Below the pieces are notes generated by a model. The model was not told the DNA's origin, searched no databases, and saw only the letters and a program-made list of their open reading frames with translations. Positions 1 to 5,591 of a DNA stretch of 5,591 nt are shown here, in pieces. The translations under genes and the position numbers were made by a program. Positions within the stretch are counted from its first letter, which is position 1. Each line of letters begins with the position of its first letter. Origin of the DNA: Bacteroidota bacterium (lineage in GTDB: Bacteria > Bacteroidota > Bacteroidia > Chitinophagales > Chitinophagaceae); contig CANETM010000117.1 in the NCBI GenBank assembly GCA_947441205.1, positions 1 to 5,591 on the forward strand. Direction: 5' to 3'.

Positions 1-2
1 CA

Positions 3-1196
3 CCTGTAGTTGCAGTAACAGCTTTGTATCATGTAGGTTCAAAAAATGAAGACACTGCACGAACAGGATTTGCGCATTTCTTTGAGCACTTATTATTTGA
101 AGGTTCTGAAAATATTAAGCGTGGTGAGTTTGATAAGTATATTACCAATGCAGGTGGTGCCTTAAATGCCAATACTTCACAGGATCGTACTTTTTATTAT
201 GAGTTATTACCATCCAATCAAGTGGATTTGGGTTTGTGGTTGGAGAGTGAGCGAATGATGCATGCGAAAATTGAACAAATCGGAGTGAATACACAACGCG
301 AAGTAGTTAAAGAGGAAAAAAGACAAAGAATGGACAACCGTCCTTATGGATCCTTTTTGAATGAAGTTTTAAAACGCGCTTTTAAGGTACACCCGTATCA
401 ATGGTCCCCGATAGGAAGTATGGATCATTTAAACGCAGCTAAATTAGACGAGTTCATTAATTTTTATAAAACTTTTTATGTACCCAATAATTGCGTGTTA
501 TCCATTGCAGGTGATTTTAATAAGGCAGATTTAAAAAAGAAAATTGAAGCTTATTTTGGGCCTATTAAAAAAGGAGCAAATGCAATTCCAAGACCAACCA
601 TTAAGGAGCCAGCCTTGGGAGGAGAAGTAAGAGATGTGATTCAAGATAATATTCAATTACCAGGTGTGTTTCAGGCTTATAGAGCGCCAAAGCAAGGGGG
701 TGATGAATATTATGCTTTTAATGTGTTGTCCACTATTTTATCAGGTGGAGAGTCTTCTAGAATGAATAAAACGTTAGTAGATAAAAAACAACAAGCAGTA
801 GCAGCGCAATCAGCACCTTTTTTTAATGAGGACGAGGGATTATTTATCACTTTAGCCATTGCAAATATGGGTGTGAAAATTGAAGCCTTGGAATTAAGTA
901 TGGATAGTATCATTAATGACTTGAAGACTGATTTAGTGGGGGAGAGAGAATTTCAAAAAGTAAAGAATCAAATCACCACACAAATTGTTACGAGTAATGG
1001 AACAATGGCGGGTATCGCTGAAAGTTTAGCTAACAATGAAGTGTATTTTGGGGATGCTAATTTAATTAATACAGAATTGAGTAAATACAATAAGGTAACT
1101 AGACAGGATGTATTAAATGTGGCTAAAAAATATTTAAATAAGGACAATCGTGTTGTTCTTTATTATGTACCAAAAGAAAAATCAACTACAAAGTAA
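3..1196 (+). CDS. M16 family zinc metallopeptidase, catalytic subunit (5' end outside window)
   Basis: Zinc endopeptidase of the insulinase/M16B family, probably acting in the envelope. The frame is already open at the left edge (first full codon at 3), so the true start and any signal peptide lie upstream; 397 residues are visible and perhaps a few tens are missing. Numbering from the first visible residue, the inverted zinc motif HFFEH is at residues 25-29 (bases 75-89): His25 and His29 bind zinc and Glu28 is the catalytic base. The third ligand is Glu105 (bases 315-317) in REVVKEE, 76 residues after His29 as the family expects. The second M16 domain follows from about residue 200. There the substrate-binding Arg/Tyr pair of the LR-x6-Y motif is replaced by Val259 and Val266, so this subunit should need a partner. 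The partner gene begins 37 bp downstream on the same strand, presumably in one operon. I see no frameshift. Family assignment is very sure; the substrate is unknown. Confidence 0.95.
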   Translation, partial: PVVAVTALYHVGSKNEDTARTGFAHFFEHLLFEGSENIKRGEFDKYITNAGGALNANTSQDRTFYYELLPSNQVDLGLWLESERMMHAKIEQIGVNTQREVVKEEKRQRMDNRPYGSFLNEVLKRAFKVHPYQWSPIGSMDHLNAAKLDEFINFYKTFYVPNNCVLSIAGDFNKADLKKKIEAYFGPIKKGANAIPRPTIKEPALGGEVRDVIQDNIQLPGVFQAYRAPKQGGDEYYAFNVLSTILSGGESSRMNKTLVDKKQQAVAAQSAPFFNEDEGLFITLAIANMGVKIEALELSMDSIINDLKTDLVGEREFQKVKNQITTQIVTSNGTMAGIAESLANNEVYFGDANLINTELSKYNKVTRQDVLNVAKKYLNKDNRVVLYYVPKEKSTTK

Positions 1197-1233
1197 TTGC
1201 GTAATTGAAATGCACAACACAAAAAATAATTTT

Positions 1234-3300
1234 ATGAAAAAATATATATATATCGCTTTATTATTGTTGCCTATAGTTTCAATGGCACAAACAATAGATC
1301 GTTCAAAAGCGCCAGCACCAGGAAAAGCACCACTTATACAAATAGGCAACCCAGTTAAATTCACCTTGGCTAATGGGATGCAAGTATTCGTAGTTAAAAA
1401 TACAAAATTGCCTAGAGTCACTGCATCGCTTGCATTTGATTATGATGGTTTCGCCGAAGGCGATAAAGCGGGCGTTGCCGAAATGGCGGGTCAGTTATTG
1501 AAAAGAGGTACCACCACTAAATCAAAAGCGCAATTAGACGAAGCGGTTGAGTTTTTAGGAGGAACCTTGTCTACTTCAAGTCAGTCTGCAGCGGTTAGTT
1601 CACTTAAGTCTAATTTTCCTGCATTAATGTCCTTAATGGCTGAGGTAGTGCTTAAGCCTGCATTGGCTAATGATGAATTGGAGAAAATTCGTAAACAAAC
1701 ATTGTCTGCGATAGAATCAAATAAAGATGATGCGGATGCGATTTCAGGAAATGTAGTGAAAAAGTTAGTGTATGGTGCTTCACACCCTTATGGCGAAATG
1801 ATGACCACTAAATCGGTGAATAGCATCACTATTAATGATGTTAAATCATTTTTAACTACTTATTGGAAACCTAATATGGCCTATTTGGTATTTGTTGGTG
1901 ACATTGAGCCTGCAGTTGCAAAAGCGTTGGCTGAAAAAAGTTTTGGAGCATGGGTAAAGGGTACTGCAACTAAACAAAATTTTGCAAAGCCTGTAAGTCC
2001 AAGTCAAACATATGTAGCCATTGTTGATAGACCAGCAAGTGTACAAAGTGTGGTAACTATAGCAACTACGGTTGATTTACTTCCTGGTTCATCAAATGTA
2101 ATTGCAGGATCAGTTATGAATAATATATTAGGTGGTGGTTTCTCTGGTCGTTTGTTTGCAAACCTTCGAGAAAAACATGCATTTACATATGGTGCCTATT
2201 CTTCATTGAATCCAAGCCGTCAAGTGGGTATATTTGAAGCATCAGCTTCCGTTCGTAATGAAAAAACGGATAGCTCAGTACAAGAGTTGTTGCGTGAAAT
2301 TAATATTATCCTTAATGAAAAAGTAGGTGATACGGAATTAAGTAGAATGAAGAATTATTTATCAGGTGGTTTTGCGCGTTCTTTAGAAAATCCTGCAACC
2401 ATTGCTGGATTTGCTTTGAAAATTGCACAAAACAATTTACCTGCTGATTATTATCAAAAATATTTAACCAACTTAGCTGCAGTGGATGCGCAAAAAGTTC
2501 AGGATGCTGGAAAAGCTTTATTGAATACCTCAAAAATGCATATTGTAATTGTTGGTAATGCAAAACAAATTTCAAAAGGTTTAGAAAAATATGGCCCAAT
2601 TAAATATTTTGATATTGAAGGAAATGAAATAGCGGCTCCAACTGAAGCAAAAGCCGATGCTTCCTTAACACCTGATGTATTATTACAAAAAGTAGTTTCA
2701 GCTGTTGGTGGATCTGATGCCATTGCTGCTATTAAAGACATTCAATTAAAAGGTTCTGCTTCCTTAATGGGTCAAACCTTAGAAATGTCTCAAACAATCA
2801 TTACACCAGGAAACTCAGTAACTACTATGTCAATGGGTGGAATGGCAGTTATGAAACAGTCAGTTGTGGATGGTAAATATTCAGTAAGTCAACAAGGAAT
2901 GGAAGCGCCAATTACAGACGATGTAAAAGAAGGCTTAGATGAAAGTGCTTTACTGATTCCTGAATTAAGTTATTTAGCTAAGGGGTATAAATTGAAAATT
3001 GTAGGTGCTGAAAAAGTAGATGGTAAAGACGCCATTGATTTAGAATTGACAACTCCTTCAGGTAAAGTGTCACATCGTTTTTATGATGCTAAAACTTACT
3101 TATTAGTTAAGACTGCTAAGTCACAAGAGGTTCCAGGCAGAGGAGTTGTGACACAGCAAGAGTTTTACAATGCTTACAAAACTATTAATGGTGTTCAAGT
3201 GCCAACTGAACAATTAATTGATATGGGTCAACTTAAGATTAATGTTAAGTATACTGACATTAAAGCAAATCAAGGATTAAAAACAACTGACTTGAAATAA
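1234..3300 (+). CDS. M16 family non-catalytic (Arg/Tyr) subunit with C-terminal LolA-like domain
   Basis: 688-residue exported partner of the upstream M16 peptidase. The ATG at 1234 is chosen because it starts a classic signal peptide, MKKYIYIALLLLPIVSMA, with likely cleavage between Ala18 and Gln19; the leader is A/T-rich without Shine-Dalgarno. The same frame is open upstream with ATGs at 1210 and 1165, but these would put a polar extension before the signal peptide. N-terminal M16 domain is at about residues 40-245. Where active enzymes have HxxEH, this one has EMAGQ (Glu83...Gly86, Gln87), so zinc binding and catalysis are lost. The second M16 domain, about 255-455, keeps GGGFSGRL and the substrate-binding pair Arg312 and Tyr319 (LR-x6-Y). 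After an Ala/Thr/Lys linker, residues 479-688 form an extra domain resembling LolA-like/outer-membrane lipoprotein-sorting proteins (AVGGSDAIAAIKDIQLKG near the start, VDGKDAIDLEL, RFYDAKTYLLVK). Most M16B subunits are about 420-480 residues, so the tail explains the length. Heterodimerisation with the upstream product is inferred from complementary active sites. Confidence 0.94.
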   Translation: MKKYIYIALLLLPIVSMAQTIDRSKAPAPGKAPLIQIGNPVKFTLANGMQVFVVKNTKLPRVTASLAFDYDGFAEGDKAGVAEMAGQLLKRGTTTKSKAQLDEAVEFLGGTLSTSSQSAAVSSLKSNFPALMSLMAEVVLKPALANDELEKIRKQTLSAIESNKDDADAISGNVVKKLVYGASHPYGEMMTTKSVNSITINDVKSFLTTYWKPNMAYLVFVGDIEPAVAKALAEKSFGAWVKGTATKQNFAKPVSPSQTYVAIVDRPASVQSVVTIATTVDLLPGSSNVIAGSVMNNILGGGFSGRLFANLREKHAFTYGAYSSLNPSRQVGIFEASASVRNEKTDSSVQELLREINIILNEKVGDTELSRMKNYLSGGFARSLENPATIAGFALKIAQNNLPADYYQKYLTNLAAVDAQKVQDAGKALLNTSKMHIVIVGNAKQISKGLEKYGPIKYFDIEGNEIAAPTEAKADASLTPDVLLQKVVSAVGGSDAIAAIKDIQLKGSASLMGQTLEMSQTIITPGNSVTTMSMGGMAVMKQSVVDGKYSVSQQGMEAPITDDVKEGLDESALLIPELSYLAKGYKLKIVGAEKVDGKDAIDLELTTPSGKVSHRFYDAKTYLLVKTAKSQEVPGRGVVTQQEFYNAYKTINGVQVPTEQLIDMGQLKINVKYTDIKANQGLKTTDLK

Positions 3301-3320
3301 TATTTATTGTAAGTCAGGGA

Positions 3321-3335
3321 TTGATTTTAAATCAA
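3321..3335. repeat. Small AT-rich inverted repeat after the M16 operon
   Basis: TTGATTT and AAATCAA form a perfect 7-bp palindrome around a single T, 20 bp past the stop codon of the M16 partner gene. It is A/T-rich and has too small a loop to make a strong hairpin, so it may be chance, a minor 3'-end element of the plus-strand transcript, or a protein-binding palindrome. The main terminator lies just downstream. Confidence 0.3.
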
Positions 3336-3340
3336 TACAT

Positions 3341-3377
3341 AATAAGAAAGGCGCATCATTGATGCGCCTTTCTTATT
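3341..3377. terminator. Bidirectional intrinsic terminator between convergent genes
   Basis: An 18-nt arm at 3341-3358 (AATAAGAAAGGCGCATCA) is exactly reverse-complementary to 3360-3377. In practice this gives about 17 bp of stem with a three-base ATT loop. The GC-rich core GGCGC sits near the loop, and the outer stem is A-rich on the left and T-rich on the right. Each strand therefore ends its hairpin with a U-rich run (TTTCTTATTATT on plus, CTTATTATG on minus). It lies 40 bp after the plus-strand M16 stop and 20 bp after the minus-strand FadL-like stop, the right place to terminate both convergent transcripts. The prediction comes from the sequence alone. Confidence 0.9.
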
Positions 3378-3397
3378 ATTAAACCTTTATAATTTTA

Positions 3398-4924
3398 TTA
3401 AAACCTTATACCATATCCAATATTAAACATTAACCTGTTACCATTAATAGCAGCATAGGTATTTGGTTTATCGTTTAAACGGTAAGGGAAAATAGCATCT
3501 CTGCTTGAAGTAGAAACTAAAGTTAAATCAATGAAATGCTTGTTTGTTCTATAACCAATACCACCACTTAAATTGAAAATCGATGCTTTGATGTTTTCAT
3601 CCTTGTAAGGTGATCCATAATAAGCGGCACCTGCTCGAGCCATCCAGTTATTATTAAGCTTCAACTCAGATCCAATTTTTATGTTAACATTGTTTTTATA
3701 AGCTGCTTTAATAGTTGTGTTTACATTATTATAGTAATCGGTAGTAGCTTCATCATAAGTATTTGAATAAAAACGAGTGCCCGCATAATTGACGATTTCT
3801 AAATCAGCACTAATAAAACCTAATGGCTGTGTTGGCTTGCCTGGTTGCGCAAAAAAGTAACTACCACTAAAGTTAATTTTAGTTGGGGTTGCAATGGTAT
3901 ATTCTCTTAAGCCAGGGAACCCTTCATTTAATTCACTTGAATAAACTGATTGCAAACCTGCATAGGATTCAGTATTCGTTGTCATATCCGCACTAATTTG
4001 ATCCCTGAATGAAATTAATTGAGGTGTTTGTAATGAAAATCCTACTCTTAAGAAAGATTCAGGTTTATATATGATACCAAATTTTGCACCAATTCCCCAT
4101 CCTCTAGAACTAAAATCGTCATTTACTGTAAAGCCACCAAAATAGTTGTTTGCGTTATTAGTGATATCTGTTTCCGAATAAGTCGTTGTTCGATTGAAAT
4201 TAATCATAGGCATTACAAAACTTGCTCCTAAGTATAATTTATCGGCCATATTGCCGCCCCAACCAAATGCTAATTCATTATAACCACCACTAGTCTCAGA
4301 TTTGTAGGATTGGTTAACACCCGTTGAAATGGGCACCAAACTTTGGTAACCTGTAACATTCCCACTGGCATCAGCCATGGTGTCAACTAAATAAGTTCTA
4401 AATGCCAAAGAGCTTCCAAAAATATAATTATTTAAAGCAGATAGTGTATCAGCATTATCGTTTATTAATTCTTCTAAATATTTTTCTGAATAGCTACTAA
4501 AATTATTCTTCCCACTAAAGCTTATGCGATTATTGTAATCAGCAATTTGGGTATAGGTAATAGAGAAAGCAGAGCTAGTCCAATTATTTTTTCTTTTTCC
4601 ATCAGCAAATACAGCGCCAATTGTTCCAAAGTTAAATCTGCTTGCAGTTGAACTACTTTGTTTGTCTAAATAATTTAAGTTATTAGATTGCAATGCAAAT
4701 TTAGGCGTCAGTAACAATTCACCTGACTTATAAAAACCTAGACCAGCGGGGTTAATGTGGTTTGAAGAAAGGTCACCACCTAATGAACCCATAGCGCCAC
4801 CTAATGCATTACTTCTTGCAGTTCCATTTGGTGCAAACCATGATAATCTTAAACCATCCTCAGGGTCTTGCGCAAACATATTCAAACTTGATCCTAATAA
4901 GATCATTAATAAAAATCTTTTCAT
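3398..4924 (-). CDS. FadL/OmpP1 (Toluene_X)-type outer-membrane transport protein
   Basis: 508-residue outer-membrane beta-barrel of the long-chain fatty acid/hydrocarbon channel family, expected to pass small hydrophobic molecules across the outer membrane. The signal peptide MKRFLLMILLGSSLNMFA has likely cleavage between Ala18 and Gln19, which supports the ATG at 4924. The family's N-terminal block is clear: ARSNALGGAMGSLGGD followed by NPAGLG at residues 58-63. Further family-like blocks are GWGIGAKFGIIYKPESFLRV at 275-294, the TPTKINFSGSY strand near 346-356, SADLEIVNYAG near 372-382, and NIKIGSELKLNNNWMARAGA near 414-433. The chain ends MFNIGYGIRF, with the C-terminal Phe typical of barrels recognised by the Bam machinery. 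Length is normal to slightly long. Bacteroidota homologues are sometimes labelled 'hemin receptor' without support from the sequence. The gene starts 42 bp after the stop of the Gly-rich gene on the same strand, suggesting co-transcription; I see no TANNTTTG-type Bacteroidota promoter in the gap. The ligand cannot be told from sequence. Confidence 0.9.
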   Translation of the reverse strand: MKRFLLMILLGSSLNMFAQDPEDGLRLSWFAPNGTARSNALGGAMGSLGGDLSSNHINPAGLGFYKSGELLLTPKFALQSNNLNYLDKQSSSTASRFNFGTIGAVFADGKRKNNWTSSAFSITYTQIADYNNRISFSGKNNFSSYSEKYLEELINDNADTLSALNNYIFGSSLAFRTYLVDTMADASGNVTGYQSLVPISTGVNQSYKSETSGGYNELAFGWGGNMADKLYLGASFVMPMINFNRTTTYSETDITNNANNYFGGFTVNDDFSSRGWGIGAKFGIIYKPESFLRVGFSLQTPQLISFRDQISADMTTNTESYAGLQSVYSSELNEGFPGLREYTIATPTKINFSGSYFFAQPGKPTQPLGFISADLEIVNYAGTRFYSNTYDEATTDYYNNVNTTIKAAYKNNVNIKIGSELKLNNNWMARAGAAYYGSPYKDENIKASIFNLSGGIGYRTNKHFIDLTLVSTSSRDAIFPYRLNDKPNTYAAINGNRLMFNIGYGIRF

Positions 4925-4966
4925 AATTGAACTTTTAAATTGTACGCTTAAAAAAACGTATAAATT

Positions 4967-5591
4967 TTAATTTTGTCTTGGTGCACGTCCGCCAGTTGCT
5001 GGAGCGCTTGAACTACTAAATCCGCCACTTCTTCCACCAGTGTTATTGGATGGTGTAAAATTTGATCTAGTACTATTGTTGTTGGAATTCGAATTTACCT
5101 GATTGGAATTATAATTGTTTTTAAATGTTCGAGCTGGTCTATCCCAACTGTTAGCATTATTAACATTTGAATTGGTAGTTACCACTCTTTTTACAAGGTT
5201 ACTAAAATTGTTATTCAAATTTGAATTGCCAGTATATCGCGTATTTCCAGTAGTAACGTTAGTTGTGTTGTTAAAATTTCTTGAAGTTGAAGGATTACGA
5301 TAGGATGCTAAAGTTGGTGCACTTGTTTGAGTTGCACGAGGATCTTGGTAATGAATTCTTCTTCCTGGTATTCCACCACCAAACCCACCATACCCTCCAT
5401 AATAATCATAATAACTTCCATAAGGATTCCAATAGCCAGCATAGTAAGGATTCCATCCGCCATATCCAAAGCCTCCTAAACCAAACCCACCCCATCCTAA
5501 ACCACCATAACCGAAACCGCCACCCCAGCCGCCACCCCATCCTAAGCCACCAAACCCACCGAAACCGAAATCATTGAATCCCCATCCAAAA
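4967..5591 (-). CDS. Gly/aromatic-rich then Asn/Ser-rich low-complexity protein (5' end outside window)
   Basis: The minus-strand frame is open from the right edge to the TAA at 4967-4969. The 207 visible residues are the C-terminal part of a longer protein, so start and any signal peptide are not visible. Residues 1-73 of the fragment are about half glycine (35) and a third aromatic (26 Phe, Tyr or Trp), including two 15-residue repeats of form GGLGWGG-xxx-GGFGY at 14-28 and 29-43 and two WNPY copies at 46-49 and 54-57. From about residue 77 it changes to a Thr/Ser/Asn/Arg-rich tail. The last 83 residues hold 22 Asn, nine Lys/Arg and one acidic residue, ending GGRAPRQN. The fragment has no Cys, Glu or Met and looks largely disordered. 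Bacteroidota often carry exported Tyr/Trp/Gly/Asn-rich proteins of unknown role, sometimes mislabelled 'vitellogenin' or 'prolyl-tRNA synthetase'; this seems one of them. No catalytic domain is seen. A surface or matrix role is only a guess. It likely shares a transcript with the FadL-like gene. Confidence 0.8.
   Translation of the reverse strand, partial: FGWGFNDFGFGGFGGLGWGGGWGGGFGYGGLGWGGFGLGGFGYGGWNPYYAGYWNPYGSYYDYYGGYGGFGGGIPGRRIHYQDPRATQTSAPTLASYRNPSTSRNFNNTTNVTTGNTRYTGNSNLNNNFSNLVKRVVTTNSNVNNANSWDRPARTFKNNYNSNQVNSNSNNNSTRSNFTPSNNTGGRSGGFSSSSAPATGGRAPRQN
5421..5455 (-). repeat. Short direct repeat encoding two WNPY motifs
   Basis: The 11-base string TAAGGATTCCA occurs at 5421-5431 and again at 5445-5455 (plus strand), 24 bases apart, so the reading frame is kept. 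On the coding strand each copy encodes the Trp-Asn-Pro-Tyr core, giving an 8-residue period just after the glycine-rich repeats. Confidence 0.7.
5462..5551 (-). repeat. Two tandem 45-bp in-frame repeats in the Gly-rich gene
   Basis: Units 5507-5551 and 5462-5506 each encode 15 residues, GGLGWGG-GWG-GGFGY and GGLGWGG-FGL-GGFGY, identical at 12 of 15 positions. By direct comparison the DNA copies match at 31 of 45 bases, including an exact CACCCCATCCTAA (5488-5500 and 5533-5545). The copies have diverged in DNA more than in protein. Flanking sequence on both sides is Gly/aromatic-rich but does not clearly continue the period; more units could lie beyond the right edge. Confidence 0.8.

Noticed and set aside
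24..26. TTG at 24 as the start of the first M16 gene
   Set aside because: The frame continues to the window edge with PVVAVTA, the normal M16 strand before the YHVGS segment, so the TTG is an internal Leu codon and the gene is cut by the edge.
1150..1233. Longer N-terminal form of the second M16 protein starting at 1150, 1165 or 1210
   Set aside because: These starts overlap or crowd the end of the first gene and put polar sequence ahead of a textbook signal peptide that begins at the ATG at 1234.
2312..2741. Two overlapping minus-strand open frames within the M16 partner gene
   Set aside because: They lie antisense to well-conserved M16 and linker coding sequence and show no recognisable domain or start context.
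5216..5218. TTG start of a separate 83-residue Asn-rich protein on the minus strand
   Set aside because: The frame stays open without a stop to the right edge and has the same low-complexity style, so this is the tail of one larger protein.
5486..5538. Possible G-quadruplex on the minus strand (runs of 3-4 G)
   Set aside because: The G runs are glycine and tryptophan codons, and the spacing between the longer runs is too irregular for a convincing three-tetrad structure.
5281..5577. Plus-strand His/Asn-rich open frame
   Set aside because: It is the antisense shadow of the Gly/Trp/Tyr-codon-rich minus-strand gene; its His-rich composition comes from complementing those codons, and it has no family-like features.

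Overview
The window reads as ordinary chromosomal DNA of an AT-rich member of the Bacteroidota. A Chitinophagaceae-like bacterium is my best guess, but that is inference. The evidence is AT-rich coding DNA with TAA stops, no Shine-Dalgarno-like sequence before the two visible starts (A/T-rich leaders instead), signal peptides ending in Ala followed by Gln, and the kinds of proteins encoded. I see no mobile element, CRISPR array, tRNA or rRNA.

Layout: two plus-strand genes point towards two minus-strand genes, and the pairs converge on a strong hairpin at 3341-3377. Plus strand: (1) the 3' part of an M16 zinc peptidase gene, 3-1196, cut by the left edge; (2) an M16-family partner, 1234-3300, with a signal peptide and an extra C-terminal LolA/lipoprotein-sorting-like domain. 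Minus strand, read right to left: (3) the 3' part of a gene for a Gly/aromatic-rich, then Asn/Ser-rich protein, 5591-4967, cut by the right edge; (4) a FadL/OmpP1-type outer-membrane beta-barrel, 4924-3398.

The two M16 genes divide one active site between them. The first keeps the HxxEH...E zinc site but has lost the Arg/Tyr substrate-binding pair. The second has lost the zinc site but keeps the Arg/Tyr pair. This is the known heterodimeric M16B arrangement (as in mitochondrial processing peptidase), so the two products very probably form one envelope protease. The least usual features are the LolA-like domain fused to the non-catalytic subunit, and the low-complexity protein with 15-residue tandem repeats encoded 42 bp upstream of the FadL-like porin. 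I do not see a clearly new multi-gene system. Apart from the hairpin, the longest non-coding gap (3301-3397) holds only a short AT-rich palindrome.
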